Part shown: piece after piece, positions 26,301 through 35,569 of the stretch
Layout: every line of letters begins with the position of its first letter
Position numbering within the stretch: position 1 is the first letter of the stretch
Assembly (NCBI GenBank): GCA_963826695.1
Contig: CAWGXZ010000004.1
Location: 1,364,001-1,428,000, forward strand
Direction of reading: 5' to 3'
Source of the DNA: CAWGXZ01 sp963826695
GTDB lineage: Bacteria; Pseudomonadota; Gammaproteobacteria; Burkholderiales; Burkholderiaceae_C
DNA length: 64,000 nt
Program-made: the position numbers and the translations under genes
The notes under the pieces: generated by a model
Databases searched by the model: none
The model's input: the letters and a program-made list of their open reading frames with translations, nothing else
Told to the model about the DNA's origin: nothing

Positions 26301-28766
26301 TCAGATCGTCAGCGCCTCGAACTGCCGTGCGTCGACCGCTGCCTTGTCGAAGTCGAACCACGGGTCGGGCAGGCCGTCGAGCGCGAAGCGCAGCCGCTCG
26401 GCGAGTGCCCGCTGGTTCTCGGCGTCGTCGAGGACCTTCGCCTTGACGTGGTCCATGCCGACGCGGCCGACGTAGTGCACGGTTCGCTCGAGGTACCAGC
26501 CTTCCTCGCGATAGAGCTGCAGGAACGCCAGCGATACCTCCATCACCTCCTCGGCGGTCTTCACCTTGGTGAAGAACTGCGCCACGTCGGTCTTGATGCC
26601 GCCGTTGCCGGCGATGTAGACCTCCCAGCCCGAGTCGACGCCGATGATGCCGATGTCCTTGATGCCGCTCTCGGCGCAGTTGCGCGGGCAGCCGCTGACC
26701 GCCAGCTTGACCTTGTGCGGCGCGGCCATGCGCCAGAGCGCGCGCTCGAGGTCCTTGCCCATCTGCGTCGAATCCTGGGTGCCGAAGCGGCACCAGTCGC
26801 TGCCGACGCAGGTCTTGACCGTGCGCAGCGTCTTGCCGTAGGCATGGCCCGACGGCATGCCGAGGTCTTGCCAGACCTTGGGCAGGTCTTCCTTTTTGAC
26901 GCCGAGCAGGTCGATGCGCTGGCCGCCGGTGACCTTGACGGTCGGAATCTGGTACTTGTCGACCACGTCGGCGATGCGCCGCAGCTCGGACGAGTTGGTC
27001 TCTCCGGCCCACATCCGAGGCACGACCGAATAGGTGCCGTTCTTCTGGATGTTGGCGTGGCTGCGTTCGTTGATGAAGCGCGACTGCGGGTCGTCCTTCG
27101 CCTCGTGCGGCCAGGTGCTCATCAGGTAGTAGAGAACCGCAGGCCGGCAGCTGGTGCAGCCGTTCGGCGTGCGCCAGCCGAGCAGCTGGTAGACCTCGGC
27201 GTGCGTCAGCAGGTGTTCGCTGCGGATCGCGTCGCGAACCATCTGGTGGTTGGCGTCGGTGCAGCCGCACACCGGCTTCATCTTCGGCGCCGCCGAGTAG
27301 CCGGCACCGGCGGTGGCCATCAGGATCTGCTCGACCAGGCCGGTGCACGACCCGCACGAGGCGCTGGCCTTGGTGCACTTGCGCACCTCGTCGAGCGTGA
27401 ACAGGCTCTTCTCGCGAATCGCCTTGACGATGCTGCCCTTGGTGATGCCGTTGCAGCCGCAGACCTCGGCGCTGTCGGCCATCGCCGACGCCCGGCTGTT
27501 GCCCGCATGGCCGGTGTCGCCGAGGTGCTGCTCGCCGAACATCAGGTGGTCGCGGATCTGGCCGATGTCCTTGCCTTCGCGCACCAGGTCGAAGTACCAG
27601 CTGCCATCGGCCGTGTCGCCGTAGAGGCAGGCGCCGATCAGCTTGTCGTCCCGGATCACCAGCTTCTTGTAGACGCCGCCGAACGGGTCGCTGAGGACGA
27701 TCTCCTCGCAGTCGGCGTCTTCCGGCTTGCCTGAGGCCTTGCCCATGAAGTTGCCGGCCGAGAACAGGTCGATGCCGGTGACCTTCAGCTTGGTGCTGGT
27801 CTGCGAGCCGGTGTAGCGGCCGATGCCGAACTCGGCCAGGTGCGTCGCGCAGACCTTGCCCTGCTCGAACAGCGGCGCGACCAGTCCGTAGGCGATGCCG
27901 CGGTGCGCCGCGCACTCGCCGACGGCGTAGATGCGTGGATCGGTGATCGTCTGCATCGTGTCGTTGACGACGATGCCGCGGTTGCAGTGGATGCCGATCT
28001 TCTCGGCCAGCTCGGTGCTCGGCTTGATGCCGGCGGCCATGACGACGAGGTCGGCCGGGATCTCCATGCCGTCCTTGAAACGCACCGCCATGACGCGGCC
28101 GGCCTTGCCGTCCTCCTGGTCGCCGATGAGCGCCTGGGTGCTCGCGCCGATGAGGAACTTGAGCCCCCGCGCCTCGAGCGACTTGCGCAGCAGGCTGCCC
28201 GCGACGTCGTCGAGCTGGCGCTCCATCAGCCACGGGGCGATGTGCACCACGGTCACCTGCATGCCGCGCAGCATCAGGCCGTTGGCCGCCTCCAGCCCGA
28301 GCAGGCCGCCGCCGATGACGACGGCATGCTGGTACTTGGTTGCCGCCTCGATCATCGCGTTGGTGTCGGCGATGTCGCGATACGCGAGCACGCCTTCGAG
28401 CTCCTTGCCCGGAACGGGCAGGATGAACGGCAGCGAGCCGGTGGCGAGCAGCAGCCGGTCGTAGGCTTCTTCGGTGCCGTCCTCGGCACGAACCATGCGA
28501 CGCTTGCGGTCGATGAACTCGACCTTCTTGCCCAGATGAAGCCGGATGCCGTTGTCCTCGTACCAGCTGAGCGGATTGAGAACGATCTCGTCGAGCGTCT
28601 GCTCGCCGGCGAGCACCGGCGACAACAGAATGCGGTTGTAGTTGGGGTGCGGCTCGGCGCCGAAGACGCTGATCTCGTACAGCTCAGGCGCGATCTTGAT
28701 CAATTCCTCGAGCGTGCGCACGCCGGCCATACCGTTGCCCACCATCACCAGCTTCGACTTCTTCAT
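26301..28766 (-). CDS. nirB: Nitrite reductase (NADH) large subunit NirB
   Basis: 821 residues. N-terminal FAD/NAD-binding domains (LVMVGNGMAGVRTLEELI; VIGGGLLGLEAANGLMLRGMQV), two BFD-type [2Fe-2S] segments (CGCNGITKGSI and CGSCTGL), and the sirohaem/[4Fe-4S] region (TCVGSDWCRFGTQDS; VSGCPRNCAESGIKDIGI). It reduces nitrite to ammonium. First gene of the minus-strand operon nirB-nirD-nasA-ybiB-cobA. A sigma-54 promoter motif lies 33-50 bases upstream, consistent with nitrogen-limitation control. Complete and in frame. Confidence 0.96.
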   Translation of the reverse strand: MKKSKLVMVGNGMAGVRTLEELIKIAPELYEISVFGAEPHPNYNRILLSPVLAGEQTLDEIVLNPLSWYEDNGIRLHLGKKVEFIDRKRRMVRAEDGTEEAYDRLLLATGSLPFILPVPGKELEGVLAYRDIADTNAMIEAATKYQHAVVIGGGLLGLEAANGLMLRGMQVTVVHIAPWLMERQLDDVAGSLLRKSLEARGLKFLIGASTQALIGDQEDGKAGRVMAVRFKDGMEIPADLVVMAAGIKPSTELAEKIGIHCNRGIVVNDTMQTITDPRIYAVGECAAHRGIAYGLVAPLFEQGKVCATHLAEFGIGRYTGSQTSTKLKVTGIDLFSAGNFMGKASGKPEDADCEEIVLSDPFGGVYKKLVIRDDKLIGACLYGDTADGSWYFDLVREGKDIGQIRDHLMFGEQHLGDTGHAGNSRASAMADSAEVCGCNGITKGSIVKAIREKSLFTLDEVRKCTKASASCGSCTGLVEQILMATAGAGYSAAPKMKPVCGCTDANHQMVRDAIRSEHLLTHAEVYQLLGWRTPNGCTSCRPAVLYYLMSTWPHEAKDDPQSRFINERSHANIQKNGTYSVVPRMWAGETNSSELRRIADVVDKYQIPTVKVTGGQRIDLLGVKKEDLPKVWQDLGMPSGHAYGKTLRTVKTCVGSDWCRFGTQDSTQMGKDLERALWRMAAPHKVKLAVSGCPRNCAESGIKDIGIIGVDSGWEVYIAGNGGIKTDVAQFFTKVKTAEEVMEVSLAFLQLYREEGWYLERTVHYVGRVGMDHVKAKVLDDAENQRALAERLRFALDGLPDPWFDFDKAAVDARQFEALTI

Positions 28767-28798
28767 CCGCAGGGTCTCCCATCCAATGCGGCGGAAGT

Positions 28799-28816
28799 TA
28801 GCAAGGTCGATGCCAA
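28799..28816 (-). promoter_or_regulatory. Sigma-54 (-24/-12) promoter of nirBD-nasA
   Basis: Minus strand reads TTGGCATCGACCTTGCTA: GG and GC are exactly 10 bases apart, with TTGGCA at -24 and TTGC at -12, close to the RpoN consensus. The start point would be near 28789, leaving a leader of about 22 bases before the nirB ATG. An NtrC-type activator would be expected; no clear NtrC box was identified. The whole nirB-kinase gap (28767-29248) otherwise contains the inverted repeat described at 28974 and no gene. Confidence 0.72.
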
Positions 28817-28973
28817 TAGGCGCCCCATTGCGGTGCGTGGCGCCATCAGCCCGTTATCGAGACCGACTGAATGCGTCGCGTGGTGCGCAGCGGCTCGATC
28901 GACGCGCTGTGCGAGCCTGAACGCTGCAAGCGTCGGAGCGAGCCACGGCCAGCGGGTAGGTAGCTCCGTTCAT

Positions 28974-29160
28974 GTCCCCCGGACCCGGCCGCTGGCCGGG
29001 TCCTCCTCCTTTACTTCACTGCGCCACCCACCCACTGCCCGCGGCCATGCACCGCTCGTTGGTTCAGTCCAAATTCCTGAGTGGTGCTCGATCGGGTCGA
29101 GTGGGTGTTGTGCAGAGCGAGGTAAAGGAGGAGAGGCGGGCGGAGCCCGGCTCGGGGGAC
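28974..29160. repeat. 187-bp imperfect inverted-repeat element between nirB and the kinase gene
   Basis: The left arm starts GTCCCCCGGACCCGG and contains CTCCTCCTTTACTTC. The right arm contains GAGGTAAAGGAGGAG and ends CGGGGGAC. The arms are inverted copies with mismatches, and the left arm also holds a perfect 10-bp hairpin GGACCCGGCC-GCT-GGCCGGGTCC. It has no coding frame of its own and differs in sequence from the 272-bp repeat. It may be a small non-autonomous mobile element or a long hairpin in the divergent control region; no second copy was seen in this window. Confidence 0.5.
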
Positions 29161-29248
29161 ACGAGCGTCGCACAGCACCCGCTCGGCACGATCGCGCCCT
29201 GCAGGTCGCGCGGAATGCATTCACCGACCAACGGCGTGGAGCGCAGCA

Positions 29249-31013
29249 ATGAGCTTCGACGTCGACATCGGTTTCAGCAGCCAGGCCGGGCGGCGGGCTG
29301 GTCAACGAGGACTTCGTCGCCGCGTTGCGTGCGGCACCCGGCGACGAAGACCGGGGACTGATCGCGGCGATCGCCGACGGCGTGTCGACCGGCGGGCGGG
29401 GGCTCGAAGCCGCGCAGACCAGCGTCATGAGCCTGGTGCTCGACTACCACGCCGCTCCGGAGACGTGGGAGACGACGGTCGTGCTCGACCGGCTGATCGG
29501 CGCGCAGAACACCTGGCTTGCCGACCACAACCGGCGCCGGCAGGCACTCGGCAGCGACGACGACGGGCCCGCGCGTGGCGTCGGGCTGACGACGCTGACC
29601 GCGCTGGTGTTGCGCGGCCATGCGTACACGCTGGCGCATGTCGGCGACACCCGCGCCTGGCTGCTGCGCGGCGGCAGCGGCGGCGCGGGTGCCGATTGCG
29701 TGCAACTCAGCCACGACCATGCCTTCGACCATCCCGACCAGCGCAGCCGGCTGACCCGGGCGGTCGGCCTCGACGACCGGGTGCGGGTCGATTTCGTCGA
29801 AGGCGAGCTGCAGCCGGGCGACGTCTTCGTGCTGACCAGCGACGGCGTGCATGGCGTGTTGCCCCGGCGACGGCTGGCGGCGCTGGCGCTCGCCGGCGAT
29901 GCCCAGTCGGCCAGCGAGGCGCTGGTTTCAGCGGCGCTCGATGCGGGCAGCAACGACAACGCGTCGGCGCTGGTGATGCAGGTGCGCGGCCTCGCGGGCG
30001 AGCGCGTCGGCGATACGCTGCTGGCCGCGCGAAGGCTGCCGGTGCCGGGGGCGCTGAAGGTCGGTGACCGGCTCGACGGCTACACCGTCACCGCGCTGGT
30101 TGCCAACAATGGCGTGCACCGGCTCTATCAGGCTCGCGATGCTGCAGGTGGGCAACTGGTGGCGCTGAAGACGCTGCACGAGGCGCGGGCCAGCGACACC
30201 GAGGAGCGTGCCATGCTGGCGCACGAAGCCTGGCTGGCGGGCCGCGTCGCCGCGGCGGCGGGCAGTGCCGCGGCGCATTTCGTTCGCGTGCAGCCGGTTG
30301 CGGCGCCGAGCGCCTTCTACGCGGTCTACGACTGGCACAGCGGCCGCACGCTCGAACAAGGCCTGCAGGAGGGCGTGCATTTCAGCGTCGCGGAGGTGGT
30401 CGCGGCGGCGATCGAGATCGGCCGCGCCGTCGGCCGGCTGCATCGGCTCGGCATCGTCCACCGCGACATCAAGCCGGGCAATCTGCACCGGGACGACAGC
30501 GGGCGCTGGCGCATCCTCGATCTCGGCAGCGCCGTCTCGGGACGCGAGCCGAAGTCGCTGCGCACCCTGCACGCGGGCACACCCAGCTACATGAACCCCG
30601 AGCAATGGGCCACCGATCGGCACCACCCGGCCGACGCCGCGAGCGATCTGTACGCTCTCGGCGTGACGCTCTACCAGTGGCTCAGCGGCAAGCTGCCGTA
30701 CGGCGAAGTCGAGCCGTACCAGCTGGGGCGATTCCGCCGCGACCCGCGTCCGCTGTCGCGGCTGCGGCCGGACGTGCCGATCTGGCTCGACCACATCGTG
30801 CTGAAGGCGGTTGCGCTCGATCCGGCACAGCGCTTCGAGACCGCCGAGGAACTGGTGCTGGCGCTCGAACGCGGCGCCGCACGGCCGCTGGCGGCCCCGG
30901 GCGCCACGCCGCTGATCGACCGCGACCCGCGGCTGCTTTGGCAGCTTGCGGTCGTGGTCTCGGTGCTGTTCAACGCACTGCTGGTCTTCTGGCTGCTCTT
31001 CCTGCCGCGCTGA
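29249..31013 (+). CDS. PP2C phosphatase-Ser/Thr protein kinase fusion, membrane anchored (one +1 frameshift)
   Basis: About 587 residues after correction. The N-terminal PP2C domain has AIADGVSTGGRG, HVGDTRAWLLRGG, VLTSDGVHGVLP and SNDNASALV metal-site motifs. The kinase domain follows at about residue 260 (VALKTLHEA; HRLGIVHRDIKPGNL; LDLGSAV in place of DFG; AGTPSYMNPEQW). The C-terminus is one helix (LAVVVSVLFNALLVFWLLFLP). The start MSFDVDIGFSSQAGRRA must lose one base in 29287-29301 to join VNEDFVAALRAAPGDEDRG. It lies between nirB and narK, so a regulatory role in nitrate uptake is plausible but unproven. Its 3' end overlaps narK tail to tail by 44 bases. Confidence 0.85.
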
Positions 31014-32262
31014 AGCCTCCGCCCGCATCGGCAGGTGCAGCCGACGCAGCCGGCGTGCTGCGCGCCCGACCGCCTTTCTCGGCCCAGGTGCGGGTCCAGC
31101 GGATCTGCACCCGGCGCAGCATCACCAGCATGACGCAGGCGAGCGCGGCGAAGGCGACGAAGCCCCAGAGATAGGTGCCGGCGAGCTGCTTCGACTGGCC
31201 CATCGCGTTCGGCAGGAAACCGCCGCCGAGGGCGCCGATTTCGCCGATCATCGAACCGGCGACGGCGGTGGTCACCGGCCAGCGCAGCGGCACCAGCTGG
31301 AACAGCGCGCCGTTGCCCGCGCCGAGTGCGGCAAAGCAGAGCATGAAGAGCAGGGTGGTGATCGCCAGCGACGTACCGGCCAGGCCGCAGAACACCAGCG
31401 ACACGATGACGACGACCAGCACGCCGCTCAGCGTGTTGATGCCGCCGATCCGGTCCGAGAGGTAGCCGCCGACCACCCGCACCGCCGAGCCCATCAGCGT
31501 GGCCAGCATCGTCAATTGACCGGCTTCGACCTTGGTGACCTTGAACTGGTCGTAGAAGTAGGTCGGCAGGAAACTCGCCAGGCCGATGAAGCCACCGAAG
31601 GTGATGACGTAGATCAGGCTGAAGGCCCAGCCGTCCTTCTCGAACAGGCAAGCGGTGTGTTCGCGCAGCGTCTGCTCCTCGCGATCGGGCGGCTCCTTGG
31701 CCGCGAACCACATCACGAGCATCGGCACCAGCATGGTGCAGGCGGCGAGCCCATAAACCGCCTGCCAGCCGTAGCGCATCGCCAGCGGCGGGGCGAACAG
31801 CACGGCGAGCACGGTGCCCGAATTGCCTGCGCCGGCGATGCCCATCGCCAGGCCCTTGTAGCGCGGCGGGAACCAGCCCGAGCCGAGCGAAAGCGCGACG
31901 CCGAAGCTGGCGCCGGCGATGCCGAGCAGCACGCCCATCGCCAGCACGCCGTCGTAGCTGTCGACGAAGAGAAAGCCGCAGACCAGCGCCACGGCGATCA
32001 GCGCCATCTCGACCATCGCCGCGTTCTTGCGGCCGATGTATTGCGACAGCACGCCGAGCGGGAAGCGCATCAACGCCCCGGCAATGATCGGCACCGAGAT
32101 CATGAAGCCCTTCTGTGCGGCCGACAGCGAGTAGGTCTCGCTGATGAACGGCGCCATGGCACCGTTCAGCACCCAGATGGCGAAGCAGAAGTCGAAGTAG
32201 AGGAACGACGCGAAGAGCGTCGGCCAGTGGCCCGACTTGAGGAAGGTCTTGAAGCTGGACAT
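30970..32262 (-). CDS. narK: Nitrate/nitrite transporter, NarK/NasA-type MFS
   Basis: 430 residues and about 12 helices. Nitrate-porter signatures are LLGIAGASFGVALSLGSGWFPPRYKGLAMGIAGAGNSGT and the second GAGNGALFQLVPLRWP region of the NNP family, with conserved arginines in helices 2 and 8 (GALMRFPLG; SAVRVVGGYLSD). It brings nitrate into the cytoplasm for NasA. A sigma-54 motif precedes it, as for nirB, so uptake and reduction are likely co-induced. The last ~45 residues are Ala/Arg-rich and overlap the kinase gene on the other strand. Confidence 0.92.
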   Translation of the reverse strand: MSSFKTFLKSGHWPTLFASFLYFDFCFAIWVLNGAMAPFISETYSLSAAQKGFMISVPIIAGALMRFPLGVLSQYIGRKNAAMVEMALIAVALVCGFLFVDSYDGVLAMGVLLGIAGASFGVALSLGSGWFPPRYKGLAMGIAGAGNSGTVLAVLFAPPLAMRYGWQAVYGLAACTMLVPMLVMWFAAKEPPDREEQTLREHTACLFEKDGWAFSLIYVITFGGFIGLASFLPTYFYDQFKVTKVEAGQLTMLATLMGSAVRVVGGYLSDRIGGINTLSGVLVVVIVSLVFCGLAGTSLAITTLLFMLCFAALGAGNGALFQLVPLRWPVTTAVAGSMIGEIGALGGGFLPNAMGQSKQLAGTYLWGFVAFAALACVMLVMLRRVQIRWTRTWAEKGGRARSTPAASAAPADAGGGFSAAGRAARRPAVR

Positions 32263-32307
32263 GAAGCGTTCCGGACGGCCCGACGGCGGGGCCCATGCGG
32301 AGTCCTA

Positions 32308-32325
32308 CTGCAAGATTCCGGCCAG
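32308..32325 (-). promoter_or_regulatory. Sigma-54 (-24/-12) promoter of narK
   Basis: Minus strand reads CTGGCCGGAATCTTGCAG, with GG and GC separated by exactly 10 bases and TTGC at -12. The -24 part is TGGCC instead of TGGCA, a mild deviation. The start point would be near 32298, 36 bases before the narK ATG. The parallel motif before nirB makes chance less likely. Confidence 0.65.
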
Positions 32326-32417
32326 GCTGCTGGGGAGTGCGTCCTCGCAGGAAGCCGAAACGCGTTCGGCTGCGGCGGTGCGCGGCACGGCAAGCGCGGT
32401 GCGCAACGATTCGGAGT

Positions 32418-32600
32418 GGGGGTGTCCGCCGCGAACCGGGAGCCGCATTCCTGAACCCAGGGAGTTCAGGTGGGCGAGGTCAGCGAGGCTTCGGGTTCAT
32501 CTGACGCGAGACGATCACACCTGCCGGGCGATGTTCCAAGCCCTAGCTCATACGAGCATCGGTTCAAGGAAATATAAGACTCACGCGAACGCGACGGACG
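32418..32600 (-). ncRNA. ssrS: 6S RNA
   Basis: About 183 nt immediately downstream of zapA, the classical location of 6S RNA. The ends pair: GTCCGTCGCG (32590-32599) with CGCGGCGGAC (32424-32433), ten consecutive pairs including one G-U. Internally, CCGAAGCCT and the 3'-arm hairpin CACCTGAAC...GGGTTCAGG (32450-32470) correspond to the CCGAGAAGCCT and CACCTTGAACC/GGGTTCAAGG parts of E. coli 6S RNA. A -10 box TAGAAT at 32611-32606 fits a start at about 32600. 6S RNA sequesters sigma-70 RNA polymerase in stationary phase. Ends are approximate. The rest of this 365-base gap holds only the narK promoter. Confidence 0.83.
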
Positions 32601-32627
32601 AGGTCATTCTACAAGCGTGAAACGGCG

Positions 32628-33029
32628 TCAGGCCGCTTGCGCACCGTCGCCGAGGCGTTCGTCGATGCGGCGGATCAGCGCTTCGATGCCCGCCGACAGC
32701 TCCGGGTCGGTTTCGCCCCCCGGCCGCGGTGGTGAATCGGTCGCCGGACTCGTGGCCGCGTCCTGGGTGCCGTCGGAAGCAGTCGGTGCGTTGCCCGACG
32801 CCACCGGGGCGGTCGCTTCGCCGTGCGGACCCGCCTCGGCCTTCGCGTAGGCGAGGTTCAGGGCCGCGAGCACCGCAATGCGCTCTCGAGCCTTGACCTT
32901 GCCACTGTCGCGAATCGCGGCCATCTCTTCGTCGACACGGCGCACGGCTGCGAGCAATGCGTCTTCGCCGTCGGGCGGACAGGCCAGCACATAGCTCTGG
33001 CCCATGATCGTGACTTCCATCTGCTTCAT
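32628..33029 (-). CDS. zapA: Cell division protein ZapA
   Basis: 133 residues. The N-terminal globular part MEVTIMGQSYVLACPPDGEDALLAAVRRVDEEMAAIRDSGKVKARERIAVLAALNLAY is typical ZapA. It is followed by a Pro/Thr/Ala-rich linker longer than in E. coli and a short C-terminal helix (GIEALIRRIDERLGD). ZapA bundles FtsZ protofilaments. Overlaps the upstream ZapB-like gene by ATGA and is followed by 6S RNA. Confidence 0.9.
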   Translation of the reverse strand: MKQMEVTIMGQSYVLACPPDGEDALLAAVRRVDEEMAAIRDSGKVKARERIAVLAALNLAYAKAEAGPHGEATAPVASGNAPTASDGTQDAATSPATDSPPRPGGETDPELSAGIEALIRRIDERLGDGAQAA

Positions 33030-33265
33030 TGCCCGCTCTCCTGCGCTGCCGGCGGCGTGGCGGCCTGCTGGCCGGCCGAATCAGGCAGTCGGTCGAGCAG
33101 CGCGTCGATACGGCTGCGCGCCGCAGCCAGCCGCGAGCGCAGGCTGTCGCGCTCGCTGCTGACTTCCGCCAATTGGGTCTGGAGCATTCCGTGGCTGCGT
33201 TTCAGCTCGTCGTGACGCGACAGCAGTTGCTCGACTCGAGCCGCGAGATCTTCCAAGGTGGGCAT
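33026..33265 (-). CDS. ZapB-like coiled-coil protein (TIGR02449 family)
   Basis: 79 residues, almost entirely coiled coil: LEDLAARVEQLLSRHDELKRSHGMLQTQLAEVSSERDSLRSRLAAARSRIDALLDRLP, then a Pro/Ala tail. This small protein regularly precedes zapA in beta- and gammaproteobacteria and is thought to act at the divisome as ZapB does. Two in-frame ATGs are possible (33277 and 33265); GGAGGA lies immediately before the first, too close, so the second is preferred. Confidence 0.8.
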   Translation of the reverse strand: MPTLEDLAARVEQLLSRHDELKRSHGMLQTQLAEVSSERDSLRSRLAAARSRIDALLDRLPDSAGQQAATPPAAQESGQ

Positions 33266-33370
33266 GGCGCGCTGCATTCCTCCAGCAGGTGGTTCGGACC
33301 GGTCCGTCGGTCGCGGGCGGCCATTGTAGGCGGCAGCATCCTGGCGGCCTGCTGCTACGATCCGCCCGTT

Positions 33371-33582
33371 GGTGCCCGTGCCGGTGTTCTCGCCGGCACA
33401 GTTAAACGGGAAGCAGGACGGCCCCGCAGTGCGTGAAAGCGCTGCTGCCGGGCGAAAACTGCGCTGCCCCCGCAACGGTACGGCGGACGAAGCAAAGGCT
33501 TCAGCTCCTGCGCGCAAACCACTGGAAACAAGCTTTCCGGGAAGGTCGCAGGGGTCGGTCCGCCAGCCCGGATACCGGCCAA
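33371..33582 (+). promoter_or_regulatory. Cobalamin riboswitch
   Basis: The conserved blocks appear in order: GGTGCCCGTG (P2/P3), TTAAACGGGAAGCAGG, CTGCCCCCGCAACGGTA, ACCACTGG-type arm, GGGAAGG and the B12 box AGCCCGGATACCGGCC. The 3' end is about 80 bases before the btuB start. Adenosylcobalamin binding is expected to shut off expression of the downstream transporter operon when the vitamin is plentiful. Confidence 0.93.
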
Positions 33583-33660
33583 CATGGGGCTGCGCGCGTC
33601 GCGGCCATTCGCCGAGCGCCCGCGGGGAACCGGGCCACGGTATTCGTCCGGTATTTCCTC

Positions 33661-35539
33661 ATGGTTCATCTCCTTCCCACCCGGCGCGCCTGCTTGCGTG
33701 CGCCCTACTGGCTGTGCCTCGCCGCAGGCTTGCCTTTCGCCGCCATGGCGCAGACGCAGCTCGCACCCATCGTCGTCACCGGAACACGCACGCCGACGCC
33801 GCTCGATCGCATGGTCGGCGACCTGGTCGTCATCGATGCCGGACGCATCCGCGAATCGAACGCCGACAGCGTCGAGGACCTGCTGCGCAGGCAGGGCGGC
33901 ATCCAGATGACCCGCAACGGCGGCCCCGGTCAGAACGCCGGCGTGCAGATTCGCGGTGCCAACGTCAACCAGACCGTCTTCCTGATCGACGGGGTGCGCG
34001 TCGGCTCGGCGTCGCTCGGCCAGTTCGCGCTCGAGAACATTTCGCTGGCGCAGATCGAGCGCATCGAAATCCTTCGCGGCCCCGGCTCGAGCCTGTACGG
34101 CGCCGACGCTGTCGGCGGCGTGGTGCAGATCTTCACCCGGCGCGGCGAGGCCGCCGCGCCGCGCATCGGCGCGCATGTGGCGGCCGGCAGCCGCCACACG
34201 TCCGAGGCCGATCTCTCCGCAAGCGGGGCCACCGGCGCTTTCGACTACGCCGCGGGGATCGGCCGTGAAAGCAGCCGCGGCGTCTCGGCCATCAAGCCGG
34301 GCGACCGCTTCGGTCTCTACAACCCCGACAGCGACGGCTTTCGACGCGAAAGCGCCCGCTTTGCCGGCGGTGTTCGCCTGGCCGAAGGCCACCGGCTGGG
34401 TGTCAACGTGCTGACGAGCCGGTTGCGCTCGCAGTACGACAGCGCCGACTTTGCACCGCCGGCGTTTGCCGCCGATCCATCGCCCGACTTTCGCAACCGG
34501 GGCAGCAGCCGACTGGCGGCGGTCGACTACCGGGCGGTGCTGTCACCGCAGTGGACCGGCAGCGTCCAGCTTTCGAAGCAGAACGACGACCTTCTGTCGG
34601 GTGCATCGACGCTCTCGCGCTTCGACACGCAGCGGCGCCAGCTGACCGCGCAGGCGGCCTGGACGCCCGCTGCCGGGCAGAACGCGGTCGCCGCGTTCGA
34701 GCGGATCATCGAGGATCTCGAAACCGGTGCGTACAGCGCACCGAAGCGCGGCAACAGCGCCTTCGTCCTCGGATACAGCGGCCGCTTCGGCGCGCACCAG
34801 TTGCAGGCCGACATGCGCCACGACGAACGCTATGACGTCGACACCGGCAAGCTCGGCTGGTCGCTGCAGGCGGGCCGTGGCTGGACGCTGCGCGCCGTCG
34901 CCGGCAGCGCCTTTCGGGCGCCGTCGTTCAACGAGCTTTATTTCCCGAGCTTCGGCGTGTCGACGCTGAGCCCCGAGAAATCGCGCAGCGTCGAAGTCGG
35001 TGCGGCCTGGGCCGGCAGCGATGCGTCGGCCGGTGTGACGCTCTACCGCAATCGCGTTCGCGACCTGATCGTTGCCGAATCGGATCCCGACCGCGTGCCC
35101 CGGTCCGGCCTACGCCTTCGGTTGCGCGCGCAATGTCGCGCGCGCCAGGCTGCAGGGGGCGACGGTCAGCGCGTCGAAGCGCGTCGGCCGGCTCGACCTG
35201 CGCGCGGCAGTCGATTTCCTCGATGCCACCGACGGGGCGACCGGCACACGCCTGCCACGCCGCGCGGCGCACCAGCAGTCGATCGACGCCGACTGGCGCG
35301 ATGGCGCCTGGCATTGGGGTGCGACGCTGGTCGCCGTGGGCGCACGGCCCGAGGGCGGCGCGCAGCTGGCGGCCTACCAGACGCTCGACCTGCGCGCGCG
35401 CTACCGCTGGGCGCCGCACTGGCAGGTCGAGGGACGGGTGCTCAACGCCGGCGACCGCCGCTACGAGCCGGCGCTCGACTACCAGTCGGTCGGCCGCCGG
35501 TTGTTCGTGGGTCTGCGCTATGACGGCGCGGGCCTGTAG
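33661..35539 (+). CDS. btuB: TonB-dependent vitamin B12 receptor BtuB (one +1 frameshift)
   Basis: About 625 residues once corrected. Signal peptide (YWLCLAAGLPFAAMA), TonB box-like APIVVTGTRTPTP, plug domain (VEDLLRRQGGIQMTRNGGPGQNAGVQIRGAN, IERIEILRGPGSSLYGADAVGGVVQIFT), then a beta barrel ending in an aromatic-rich strand (GRRLFVGLRYDGAGL). The frame changes at 35097-35103 (gccccgg), where one extra C breaks DPDRVP from GPAYAFGCARNVA. It is directly behind a cobalamin riboswitch, so B12/corrinoid import is the clear role. The break looks like one of the window's recurrent single-base insertions. Confidence 0.9.
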
Positions 35540-35569
35540 GCCGGGCCGGGCAGGGCGGCCGCCCGCCGG

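Noticed and set aside
31013..32454. Long plus-strand frame opposite narK, His/Gln/Arg-rich
   Set aside because: Antisense shadow of a transporter gene; composition is typical of reversed hydrophobic codons.
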